From: Basidiobolus meristosporus CBS 931.73
Taxonomy: Eukaryota > Basidiobolomycota > Basidiobolomycetes > Basidiobolales > Basidiobolaceae
Assembly: GCA_002104905.1 (NCBI GenBank)
Contig: MCFE01000154.1
Span: 88,365-152,364, forward strand
Direction of reading: 5' to 3'
Length of the DNA: 64,000 nucleotides
This document shows, one piece after another, positions 37,447 to 48,577 of this stretch. The position numbers were made by a program, and so were the translations under genes. Every line of letters starts with the position of its first letter. Position 1 is the stretch's first letter. A model generated the notes under the pieces. It did not search any database. It was not told the origin of the DNA and saw nothing but the letters and a program-made list of their open reading frames with translations.

Positions 37447-38025
37447 CCGCATTCCCCCTCCCCGCCCTAAGCAAGTGGGCCTTGAGTCTACTCCGCCACA
37501 TCATCCCCCCTTCCCTGTCCAAGCGTCGTGACACGGATCCGTTGCTATTGTAATTGTACCCAATCCCTCTAATCACCTACTCCCCACAGCATGCAATCGA
37601 CACAGTGCACCGTCGATCCGGTTCTTTCGTAAATAACTGCCACGTAGAGAATCCCTCACACCACTCACCATCAACAATAAAGAGACTGTAATCCCCAATG
37701 GAACACGTGGAGGCTAATCGTCGTCACCTGGCTTTAGCTCAGGCGCAGCACACACTCTGACTGGGATACCTTTAAACGCATAGGGCTCAGCTCGACCACA
37801 CGTGAAGGATCACTGGATACTTCAGACACTTTAGTGATATGATATACATTGATACTGAGGCAACCCTCTCGGATCGAGTCGAATCGAATCCGGACGCAAC
37901 TTGCGAAGAGGGGAGGAATTAGTGCAGGGCTAGTTTACAGGTACCACGAGGGCTAGGTGGGCGTATGAACAACGGGAGGGCAGCATTGAAATACAGGTCG
38001 AGCGGTGGGTGATGGGCAAGTAGGC
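37447..38025. other. Convergent 3' flanks of IRE1 and EFR3
   Basis: Non-coding. An AATAAA at 37676 probably ends the IRE1 transcript. No other structure is recognised. Confidence 0.5.
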
Positions 38026-40724
38026 TCAGATGACGGGGGAGGCGGTGGGAGCATTTATGTACGGCGTCTCTACCAGGGAGGTGACGCTGATCAGGGAATG
38101 GGCGGAGATGCTATTCAGCAGGTTGCTAATCTCCGTCTTGGACCCCTTGGACCTTTTCATCGTGGTGTAGGAGCCGGTAAACAGCTCCGAGGAATCGCTG
38201 TCGTCCTCGCAGACAGAGAGACTGCTCGTCACCTTCAACGCATCCCTGAACTGTTCGACTTGCGGGGATCTACGCTGACTCGCGGGTTTCATGTCGCAAG
38301 TTTTGACCGTCGGCACGGAGAGCTTCGACAGTTCGATCTTCGGCTCGGGCTTGGCCACTGGCGAGTCCGAGTAGATCAGTTCGAGGGTGTCTGTGGAGGT
38401 TGGCTTGTATGTGATCGTTAGCCGTTCACTGAGGTCCGGGAAGTGCGTTTGAAGCTGGCTCTCTTGCATGAGGATTTGCCGCACCTGCTCACGTGACACA
38501 TGGCGGTGAGGGGATTGTCGGGTGGTGGATTGGCTCGAGTTGCTTATCCAATGCCCGGCGGATTTTCTGGCGTGAATGGCCTGATTCGCGTACTTGGACA
38601 GCTTATCCAACTTGAGAACATTTCCAGCATGAAGCAAGTAGTCGGATAGAAGCTGGTCTGCAATGGCTTGGTCCACCGCAGATTCCCGCAGGTAGAATAG
38701 TACAGGCACAGCTCGTACCAACTCGTCGTTGGTTTCTCTATCGATTAACCTCTTGAATATGGCGAAGATGTTACTGTAGTCCAGCGCAGTAAGCTCCTTT
38801 CGTTCGCCGTATGCCAGTAGCTCCCGGTGCAGAGTGGATCTAAACTCGAGGCTGGCCTCTAGATTAGACTGTACGGAGACCGTGCTCATGGCGCCGTGGA
38901 CCGGCCTTAGTACGGCTGCAAGGAACTGGGTGTACTCGTTCCGAACGGTGGAACTGTCGTTGGTGAGCAGCGGCAGGGTAGGGGTGATGATGGCAAGAGG
39001 AACCTCGCTTCTTGAGTCATGGGTCTTCTCCACCAGAGAATTCATGCATCTGAGCAAGTCGAGCTCAAATGGCAATATCGAATTCGCAGTCTTGCTTTGC
39101 ACCGAGTGGAACTTGTTGATGATGAACGCTAGGATATCGTTGATCTGTTCCAGATAATACAGATGGCTGCCTAGACTGCCTGTTGGGGGAGGAGTCATTC
39201 AGTGAATTCCATATCAGAATGCATTCTGCAAGATAGTTACTTATGGCTGATGTTAGTCCACGTTTCAGTTCCACCTCTAGAGAGGAGAATTCGACAGACA
39301 CCACGGTCTCTCTGTTGTTGCGGTAGATTCCTATAAGACGTCCAACCAACACGCTCAGGTATTCCAAGATAGAGATGCCGGCACTCGGGGAAGAGCTCAA
39401 TCCATTCTCAATGACATTCACCAGGGTGATTTGCTTGCGGTCGGCTCTGCCTATTGGGCAGTCATTCAGTAACCGCAATACCTCGTTTATAACGATATGC
39501 TGATGGGAATGCTATAGAGAGGCGGGAGGTTAGGCCGGCTCGATCCAATCGTATTCGGGGGGGGGGGAGCTCTTACCGTCACAGCGGACATCATGAACAA
39601 TATTAGGTCCACAGAATACTGTGGGCTGTCGAGCAGATGGAATTTCTCAATGTAGCTGTGGAGTTTGTTAGTTCAGAACCACCTGCCGACAGTTTCATGG
39701 GTGATTACCTGAAAGCTGCGTCGACCACCAGGAATATGTTTAGCGGTGCACTGCTATCCAACAGCTGTTGCAGGCATCGAAGGGCAATCACGTTGATCTC
39801 GCTCTGCTCGGGATACTTCTCGGTGGATTCAGGGCTTTTGAATACCTCCCAATCGATCGCCGGCTCCTGGCTGCTGAATCTCATGAGCCTCTAGAATCGT
39901 GTGACCGCTACGCATTGTTGGGGCTTACCTTGCTGGTGGTGTTACCGGGAGTTGGATGTTGGCCAGGATCCCGTAGGTCAATTTGGTGTAATATGCTTTG
40001 GCATGGCTGGTCTTCATCAGCGCAGATGCTATAATGGAATGGATTCCGTAGAGCCCTAACATCCGGCGACTAGGCCGCGGTTAGTCATCACATGGCCACA
40101 AAAAACTCGACTCGTACGGAACATACTCTTGGATCTCATTTAGTTTCTCGTCATTGGTGGAGCAGGCCATCTCGCAGAATTTGGTTACTAAGCAGTCCAT
40201 GTGGATGGTCAAATCCTCATCCACACCAATAGTGGTGGCGTCAAAATGGAGGCAAAAATCGTGGAACTGGTAGGACAAGAGTCAGATGGTGAAGGTGGCT
40301 GCAGATAGCGTCTGTACATACCATCGTTCCAGCGTACCAGCGGGTTTCCTGCGCGGATAGACACTTCTCGGCGACTCTTACTGCGTTCTTCGCGAACAGG
40401 TTCAGATTCAGTTTGCAATCCTTCGATAGCTGTTGGAAGACCTTCAATGCTACCACAACGTCGCTACTCACGGCAAGAACATCAGTTGGGCATAGGGAGC
40501 AACGGCCCAGTGGTGGGGCGAACATACCTCCATCGTCGCTTTGAGTAATCTCTGAGCAGGGACTTTTCTAAATAAGCCGACACCTTCAGCAGTTTGACAG
40601 GCCTCGACGAGGCATAGTAGGACAAATAGGCGAGCTCGCTCTGCCTAGGGCCTTCGTCGTTGCCCACTGGGTAACAATTGTTGACTAGCCTAACATGGTT
40701 CTTGCTTGGAATACAAGTGCACAT
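38026..40724 (-). CDS. EFR3: EFR3-like plasma-membrane anchor of the PI4-kinase (Stt4) complex
   Basis: EFR3 recruits the type III PI 4-kinase complex to the plasma membrane. Eight exons from high to low: 40528-40724, 40322-40466, 40127-40266, 39946-40069, 39709-39890, 39577-39655, 39241-39511 and 38026-39179, giving 763 residues. The start, MCTCIPSKNHVRLVNNCYP, has the N-terminal cysteines that are palmitoylated in the family. ELAYLSYYASSRPVKLLKVSAYLEK follows, typical of fungal and animal EFR3. The rest is helical-repeat-like (armadillo/HEAT in known structures). The last about 180 residues are S/T/P-rich and look disordered. The splice at 39180-39240 is set by the family-like join TSAIS-SLGSHLYYLEQ. 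Intron 6 carries a run of eleven C (minus strand) just after its donor. Confidence 0.88.
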
Positions 40725-41623
40725 GATGCTTGGGGGACTCTGCGTGGAGCAGCACTCTAGGGAACACAGATACGAAGGGGTAAATCAATAGACAAGACTC
40801 AAAAGCCGGCTTTGCTCCAGGGGTCCAGAGAAATGGTTGGCAAGATAGATGGCTAAGCGGGGAAACCCAAACAAGCAACCCCAGATAAATATAGCGTCGT
40901 GTCGCTGGCAAGGGAACAATGCCGGATTCCGAGATGCCATTTGGAGGGCTAAATAGCCCCTCTTCTTGCTACGGGGAAATCGAACATGGCCGCATTCTTT
41001 TAGTTTGTAATACATATTCATCTACAGCGACCAATCAATCTGAAACCAATCTAAAATGGAGATCAAGCCAAAAGATTTGTTTTCTGTCTCAGCGACAATG
41101 TAGTAGCTTGGTTATCCATACGAGGCCTCAGCAGCACCTGAAACGAATGCGTGATTATTAGGCCAGCTGGATGCCACGGAATGCCGCCAATCGATACTGC
41201 CGCGAAGATCCCCTATATTTCGAGTGCTCTGGAGCCAATCGATTCCCTTTATCTCGAGCGCTATGGAGTCGATGTTTGCCCTGCTGCGAATTGCGGATGG
41301 CTGCAAATGTTTTACCCATTGCCGGTTATGGATCTTCTGTGGCAGCTCAGCCCAGGGACTCCGCCAGGATCTGCTCGCCCGCCATCCGCCATAGCCAGGC
41401 TACTTGGCACCGCCCATCCCGGCGAGCCTACCCCAGACACACCCTACTTCGCTGGTCCCTCCGATGCCTGCACGCGGCAATGTAACTGCAGATACTTGCT
41501 CACTGACGGTGTAGAAGGGAAAGGTTTATTTGTTTGCAGGTGGGATGGATGATTGGGGAGATGCTTGTTCGCATGGGCCCGGCTGCTCTCCATGTTCTCT
41601 CTGGAGACCGCGTTTCTGCCGAG
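40725..41623. other. Spacer between EFR3 and prenylcysteine oxidase genes
   Basis: About 0.9 kb. The left half should be the EFR3 promoter region and the right half the 3' flank of the oxidase gene. The open frames at 41151-41552 overlap on several frames and have no motif. Confidence 0.5.
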
Positions 41624-43036
41624 CTACTGCGTCCTGTGCACCAAGGATCGCCTGATGCGCTTCCCGATCAGACGTGCGATGTTCCTGGCCGACAAGGTTT
41701 CGGTCTCCATGGTGGATATGAAGGGCTCCATCGTGTTTAGGTAGTAGAGGCCTGGGGAAAGCTCCACCGGAAATTCCTGTTGCACCCCTGTGGTGGTCAT
41801 CGTCGGATACGCGTTCCATGTGACCTGGACCACTTCCTTTTTCAGGCTCTCGAATAGATGCGTTAGGGTGGCTGGCTGGAGGCTGCCAGTCGTTTGAAGA
41901 TGATACATGTATATTCCCTTTTCCGGCTGATAGTTTGCTAACCTGTAGAGACTGTTAAACGGCAACTTGGCTCCTGGAGGACTGGTAACGGAGATGTCGG
42001 TGGGGAGAAGGCCATCCGCAACATTGAAATATGCGGGCTTCACTCGCCCAGTTACGTGGGTTACCTGGACCTGGGTGTAGTTCACGGAGGGGTATTGAAT
42101 GTTGGGTGCAAAAGAGAGTCCGGATAGGTGGATTGGGGTGGCTATGACTAGATAGTCGAAGGCTTGGGGCTTCCCTTTGCTGGGCACCACCACGTACTTC
42201 CCTCGACGCCTGAAGATCGCCTTCACACGTCGCTTGAGGAGCACCTTGGAGCGGGACCTGGCCGCCAGCTCCTTGGATAATCCGGCATTACCCGAAGTGA
42301 TGGAGTGTGTGGTGCACGCCCCTGCCACGGGAATGGTCGCTATGCTGGCAGCTAGGGCATGGATCTCGGTGATGCCTCGAGCGTAGTTCGATCGGGTGGC
42401 AAAATCAAGATGTTCCTTCACAAATGTCTCGTTCAGGCCTTGCTGAATGAAATAGTCGTAACCGGTTACCCCCAGCATGTCATCCAACCCCAGTGATTTG
42501 AATAAACCGTTTACGGAAGTCCACATTAGGTCATGATCATAGACTCTCAAGAAGCGGCTCAGCATCGAGCTGATGACTCCCTCGAGCTTCTCAAAGTTCT
42601 CCGGCCCATATCTAGCTACGGGAGATCCCTTCCAGAGAAACTCCCTTCCGTTCCACAGATCAGAGGTCGAGTTTTCTAACTGTTCGCCGAACTCCTGTTG
42701 CACAGGAAGGGAGAACCTCTTGGTTAGATTCATGAGGTTGTAGTTACAGCTTACGAATAGAGACGCACCCATGCTCAAAGGAATACTAGGCCGCTTGGGT
42801 CGGGTGAAGACCGGGCTAAGTGTTCTCCCTCCTAGACGATCTTCCGCCTCAAAGATTGTGATGTCTACGTGGATATTTTGCTTCTGCAGCAACTCTCGCA
42901 GGTAGTAGGCGGTGGAGGTGCCTCCGATGCCGGCGCCAATGATACCGATCTTCCTGGTCTCTCTGGTGCCGCTGTTTGCGGAGCAGATGCCGCCTACTAG
43001 AAGACAAAGTAAGAAGGAACCCGGCCTAAAGTGCAT
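41624..43036 (-). CDS. Prenylcysteine oxidase (prenylcysteine lyase) family flavoprotein
   Basis: Intronless, 470 residues from ATG 43036. An open frame runs 12 bases further upstream only to a TTG. Family members cleave the thioether of farnesyl- or geranylgeranyl-cysteine left from degraded prenylated proteins, releasing cysteine, the prenyl aldehyde and hydrogen peroxide. The enzyme works in the vacuole/lysosome. Residues 1-20 (MHFRPGSFLLCLLVGGICSA) form a signal peptide. The Rossmann FAD motif GIIGAGIGGTSTAYYL and the FEAEDRLGGRT ribose-binding block follow. A second conserved block, GLYYLNTMEPFISTMETETLSARNIARLI, matches the FAD-contacting C terminus of the PCYOX1 family. Several N-x-S/T sites fit a secreted or vacuolar glycoprotein. 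Confidence 0.88.
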   Translation of the reverse strand: MHFRPGSFLLCLLVGGICSANSGTRETRKIGIIGAGIGGTSTAYYLRELLQKQNIHVDITIFEAEDRLGGRTLSPVFTRPKRPSIPLSMGASLFVSCNYNLMNLTKRFSLPVQQEFGEQLENSTSDLWNGREFLWKGSPVARYGPENFEKLEGVISSMLSRFLRVYDHDLMWTSVNGLFKSLGLDDMLGVTGYDYFIQQGLNETFVKEHLDFATRSNYARGITEIHALAASIATIPVAGACTTHSITSGNAGLSKELAARSRSKVLLKRRVKAIFRRRGKYVVVPSKGKPQAFDYLVIATPIHLSGLSFAPNIQYPSVNYTQVQVTHVTGRVKPAYFNVADGLLPTDISVTSPPGAKLPFNSLYRLANYQPEKGIYMYHLQTTGSLQPATLTHLFESLKKEVVQVTWNAYPTMTTTGVQQEFPVELSPGLYYLNTMEPFISTMETETLSARNIARLIGKRIRRSLVHRTQ

Positions 43037-46000
43037 AGTTGCCAACAAGAGAGCGTGCGATGGCTGAAAGTGCTCGATTGGTATGTCTGTGCCAATCTAT
43101 TTATATTCTCCAAGGTCAGCCTGTGGAATCCAACTTTGTTACTCAGATTGGAACATCCGGATCAAGCATTGCATAGAATCTGGGCTAAATCACCGATGGC
43201 CTAAATTGAGCATCAAAAGCTTATGAATAGACGGATCAATCAGACATAAGGCATTGAAGGAAGCCAGAGTCGCTAGAAAGCAGCCGCCGAGATGTGACAG
43301 CTTTGGACCTACCGCCCTGAAAAGGAGACTCAGCCAGTAGCGATGCAAGGATCAGGCGACAGTAATAAGAAGACATGCTGCTCATGCACTCAATGGTGTT
43401 TGTAGCGCTAATTGATGGTGATTCTTGGATGTTCAACAAAAGCACGCATTCTCAATCCATAGAGTATCTTTGTATCTACCCATCGGCAGCAGTTTTGATT
43501 TGCAGAAGAATGCCACAATGGTGACCTAGAATCTTGTTGAGGTGATTGAATGGAAATCATGCACTGACAATTTTCTCACATAGAATGCCTTCGGGGCCTC
43601 ATGTCTCGTATGTAGTAGGTATTTGGTGGTGCCTTGGCTGGTGGTATCACATGCTCAAACTTGATCGCATGTACGCTCTGGAAATCCTATCCAGATTTGA
43701 CCGGAGAGGCCCCCAGAGAAAGGGACGTCACATTCTGTGGATCGTACTTCACGCACCGGCAGCTACCGAGCAGAGGCCGGGTTTGTGGACTCTCAGGCTT
43801 CGCTTGGGCCCCTTGACAAGGCCCATAGCTTGTATTGGAGTCGGCCTTTGCGGGGCGTACGCTTTTCGGGCAGTTGGAGATGCCCGCTGAGGAGCATCGT
43901 TCTGGAGGCAGAGCATGGATGTACTGGTGACTGATGATCACGGATACCCAGGCTCCCTGCGATCTTGCCGTCTAGAATAAGAGCCAGTTCTGTACGAAAC
44001 AGCTCCTCCGAGATAAATCGTAGCTGGCATGCTCCCATTTCGGGTGCCATCCCACTGACAACTGGGCTGTCGGGTTTTGGGGCGTACCAACTGATCTTCT
44101 ATTTTCCAATCGTCACATCTAATTAACACATGTCCCATATCAACTAGCACATTCGAATTGGTCTGATTTCGGCGCTCTGGCACTACATAGGGATCGGTTT
44201 CTATTTCTCGTCTGAGCAGCTCCTACTTCGTCGGCCCTGCGAGCAAGCCTCCAAGATCATGGCGGGTGCCACAAGAATCAGATGGGTTGTAAGCCCAACC
44301 TGCCGTCCCTATGCCCGAGCTTACGTACGACTGCTAGGGGAGCGAAGGGCAACGACATGGCCACTCCTGTCCATGAAGGACGATTGCCGCCGCACACTGC
44401 TGCTCCCCTGGGCCCTCAGGTTCCATCGGTGTTTGATATAGAAACCTGATTCATGCAACTCTGGGTCGGTTTCATGCTGGCGAGGAATCGTTTAAAACAT
44501 CGCAGAGCACACTTGTGCCTGGAGAAATCAGCAGAGGTGGTGGTCTGGCAATCCATTGGAGGATGCCATAGCTCAGTGCCTCCAGCATACAAGCCAGCCA
44601 ATCGCATCTGTGGCGAGGCCAGAATCCCAATGATATGTGACGCTCGATGACTGCTCGGTGCTCTATATGGTACGCAAGCGCTACTCTCTAGGATTAGTCA
44701 TGGTACACCAGGTCCTCTGCATGGGATCGTGCCACCCGACGTGACTGTCAATGTGCATGTTGAAGAGGTGAGTGCTCCGAGTCGCTCATCTGGGGCGCCA
44801 GATTCCTTATCGGTACTGAAGTCGAGCTATTCAAGCACCGTCCATGCTGTTCTCCGCCAGCATCGATGGTGCGTCCGCCTTTGGCGGCTTGGAATGGCCC
44901 TGATGGTCACGCCACTACATCCACTAGCCGAGCTGATTCTCGAAACCAGTTTGGCTGGGTGTCCGCAACTCACTAGGGCTATTGCTAGATCGTGGATGGC
45001 CGCCACACTCCTACGCGATCCCAGCCAGCGCCTTCAGTCGGATCAGCCATCACAGTAATTCCCACAGCCCTCAGCACTGACGCCCTGGCCTGATGATTAC
45101 TCATCACTCTCCGGCCTAGGCCTCGCCTGCCTTACTCACTCCCGCTGCCCTTGGGAAATCCCTCAATGTTACGTATTGCTGACCACACGCTGGCCAAGGA
45201 TTGGAGCATGTCTCTGGGTGCCCATCTAGGATGCACTGCGTGCGATCATCTGGGCTGCCTCCGCTGCCTCGTTGATTACATAACCACCGCGCTGCCACCT
45301 AGTCATGGTCCACGTACCAGTTCTGACAAACCCATCGATCAGCCGCTTTGGCATCTTACTTGCTGGAATCACTTGGTTCTGATACTTGGTGAAAACCAAT
45401 TCCGAATCATGCGGTCGTGGTTATCAATGAAACGGAACGGAGTTTCATATCATCAGTGATCATTTCCAATGGTCGCTTTTCATGGGAGTTAATAAATTGC
45501 CAGATAATACGGATGATACGAATCCAGCTAGCCACCGTAATCAATGCAATCATAGGGATTCTCCGACGTGGAATAGGGCAATCCCTTGCCGCTGGGTGGT
45601 CCCGCGGGAAATAGGGGATTCTCGTGATTCCGATAATAAACACAGGAAAATATATAGTGTTCAATGTGACTCGATTTGCGATCCTTTCGTGATTATTTCT
45701 TTATCTAGGCACTCCTTGCTTTCAACCAGAATCGTCTAGCGAACGTTAGGAGAGAATAAGCGGAAAGAGTATTATTTCGTTCTATATATTCCACAGTGCC
45801 ATTCTACCCCTAGTATTTCGAGCCCTGCCAAGCATACGCCTGCAGTGCTTGCAAAATAGCTCCTAAGATTTCCTTCGATTCTTGGTGCTGCCTCCCCTTT
45901 CCACTAACAGCACCCTCTGAAAACCCCGAACTCGACAAGGCCCACAGAAGCAACGATCCATCCCCTCCATTCCACATTTCCACAACAATCTTGCCTTGTT

Positions 46001-46048
46001 GAGCGTGTGCAGCATCTATACGCACCTCGTTGAGCTCATATTCTCGAG
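43037..46048. other. 3-kb gene-poor spacer
   Basis: No frame with family resemblance. The longest (44729-45058, 109 codons) shows no motif or signal sequence and may be chance. Around 45420-45640 there are short repeated motifs (GGAGTTTCAT-like and GGGGATTCTC-like), which hint at a decayed element, but no termini were found. The last 300 bases include the promoter of the downstream kinase gene. I see no tRNA. Confidence 0.45.
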
Positions 46049-47481
46049 ATGGACATGTCAGCATATACCTATTCAACTCAGTCGGAGGTATCTACTCAGG
46101 ATAAACGAAGGCCCGCAGACAATCCGATGCGGGAAGACCACGCTCTGCCCACTCAGAAGCAATACTCGCTGAAGGATTTCGAGCTGCTGGAGACTTTGGG
46201 TCAGCCACCACATCCCGTCCACTCGCGGCTGGCGATACTAATGTCGTTTCTGTACTTGCTTAGGCACAGGGACTTTCGGAAGAGTGTTCCTGACTAGACA
46301 TCGAGGTACCAGCAACTACTACGCCATGAAGGTTCTGAAGAAAACAGACGTTGTGCGGTTGAAGCAAGTGGAGCATATTAACTCGGAAAAAAACATACTG
46401 GCCCAGATTCAATTTCCCTTCATCGTTAACTTGTAAGTGGCGCTTCATTTTCCTCTGGAGGTCAGGCCGCTCATGCTTCGATGTAGATTTTGCTCCTTTC
46501 AAGACAGCAAGAATCTGTACATGCTTCTTGAGTATATCATTGGCGGTGAGCTATTTTCCCACCTGAGACGCGCAGGTCGTTTCACGAACGACATGACTCG
46601 CTTCTACGCCGCAGAGATTGTACAGGCAATCGAATACCTCCATTCGAAAGACATCATCTACCGAGACCTGAAGCCGGAGAACTTACTGCTCGACGAACGC
46701 GGCCACATCAAAATCACCGACTTCGGCTTTGCCAAAAGCGTGGATGACCGGTAAGGATCCGTCCATCATGATGGCCGTGAAAGCTGAGTTAATCTGCCCT
46801 CAACAGGACTTGGACTCTTTGTGGGACGCCCGAGTATCTGGCCCCCGAGATTATCCAGAGCCGTGGCCATGGCAGAGCAGTAGATTGGTGGGCACTGGGG
46901 ATCCTGATATTTGAGATGCTGGCGGGGTATGCTGTCACTTCGTGCTACATTTTCTTAGCCACTAACCCGAATTCTTTCCCCTCCACCAAAAGATATCCAC
47001 CCTTCTTCGACGATAACCCTTTTGGAATCTACGAGAAGATACTGGAAGGGCGCATCATGTTTCCCTCTCACTTCGAGCCACTGGCCCGGGACCTGATCAA
47101 GAAGCTGCTGACTGCGGACATATCCAAGCGGCTTGGTAACTTGAAGGTACATACTCCCTCACATTCAGCTCAACGCCAGAGTCCCTCCTAATGCTCAAGC
47201 TTTCCTAGGGAGGAGCTGAAGATGTTAAGAGACACAAATGGTTCACAGGTGTCGACTGGCAACTGGTGATGGCTCGGGAAATCATGGTAACGTCCGGTAA
47301 GCGCAGCCCCCATCACCACACATCGCTCACCATTAAGCCCTAGGCGCCCATTGTACCCGCGTACCGCCATCAAGGAGATACTTCGAACTTTGACAAATAT
47401 CCGGAGCCAGAGGTAGAAGAGCCGGAAGACCCAACTTACGAGGACCCTTACTATCATCTGTTCCGAGATTTCCACATGTGA
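46049..47481 (+). CDS. cAMP-dependent protein kinase catalytic subunit (PKA, AGC kinase)
   Basis: Seven exons: 46049-46199, 46264-46432, 46487-46750, 46807-46926, 46993-47146, 47209-47286 and 47344-47481, giving 357 residues. After a short N-terminal tail, the kinase domain opens at [17 protein letters not shown]. The ATP lysine is in YYAMKVLKK, the catalytic loop is [11 protein letters not shown], and the DFG segment is ITDFGFAK. The activation loop reads [16 protein letters not shown], exactly the PKA phospho-threonine context, and is followed by [18 protein letters not shown]. The C-terminal AGC tail has the turn FDKYPEPE and ends with FRDFHM, so the usual FxxF-type end is only partly kept. 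It would be held inactive by the regulatory subunit and released by cAMP to control growth and carbon response. The start ATG has a purine at -3. Confidence 0.93.
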
Positions 47482-48577
47482 ACCTCGCTCCAACCATCCA
47501 AGCATAAATCCATTCCATTCATTGTTTATCTTCCACAATAATTAGCCCTCCCACATTCTACTATTGAGTGAGCCCCCGAATAGCGCGCTATTCAAGGCAT
47601 CCCGTTCTTGCACCAATCGAGCCAGCACACATTACCGGCAAGGCCTTACAGCTTCGTTGGAGAATCTATCGCATCGATCACTTAATCGTCACTTCTCTTC
47701 TCTTCGTATTTTTCTTCACTTCGCGCCTTCAGTATATTCAATCGAGTCTATGCCCATCTGTAATAAATAATCACGTCTACTTCTTGATGAAGTTCCAGGG
47801 CCGATTCTTTTACATCGAGGAGCAAACGGAATCGGCTGTGGAGCAAACCCCAGGAGGCATGATATATCCTTCTCTAGGATGTAGTAGGAGACTTGACTGC
47901 TGCCGGGGGATCTTGGCCGAGGCCTTAGTGACTGCTCTTCAGGAACCAGCAAATACCCGGGACATACTGTGAGCTTCGGGTACCAGCGTGGAATGGGCCA
48001 GATTTTGCTGGAGGCTGTCTCGTTTAAGGTGGACTACCGACCATTGCAGCAAAGCTCCGCCGTATCTACTGTACCGCGTCCTCTCTAGCCTTTGATCAAT
48101 ACCACTCCTCTACAAGTATACATACATACATACATACATATATGCATATATATATATTGGTGTACCAACTTCCCCCTTTGATTACATCCGTTCTTGGTGT
48201 AATCTCACATAAGCCCATCAGGTGCAGCCTAAGAAACCCACAGCTATGTATATGGCAAAATCCTGTTATTATTATTCGGGAGTTATGATATTTAACCTAG
48301 GGATTGTCCCTCGGATGGAACGGAGACCAGCTGGTTTTGCAAACCGTCTTGTCATTAAGGATAGCCCTTGTAAAGGGTTAGAACACATCTTCATATTGTG
48401 CGAAATTTTAGGGAAGGTGAGAAAAACCCATGTACGAAAATTAGGTACTGAACTACTACGTGTGATGGGGAAACGATTCCTTTCTTCGGATAAGGTGTAT
48501 ACATTGGGGAGTGGTGTGGCTCGCGTAAATAGTGAAGCCTGAATAACAGCATAAGGCATGGCCAAGTATTCAAGGGA
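47482..48577. other. Spacer between PKA and chitin synthase genes
   Basis: No gene recognised. The 3' flanks of two convergent genes meet here. The open frame 47568-47972 has no ATG-driven coding character and mirrors a frame on the other strand. Confidence 0.45.
48116..48160. repeat. Microsatellite (TACA)n followed by (TA)n
   Basis: About five TACA units run directly into an imperfect TA/TATG run. A simple repeat in a spacer, likely length-variable between strains. Confidence 0.85.

Noticed and set aside
44729-45058. 109-codon plus-strand ORF in the 3-kb spacer
   Set aside because: No domain, signal, splice context or regulatory signals. It is compatible with chance in a GC-balanced spacer.
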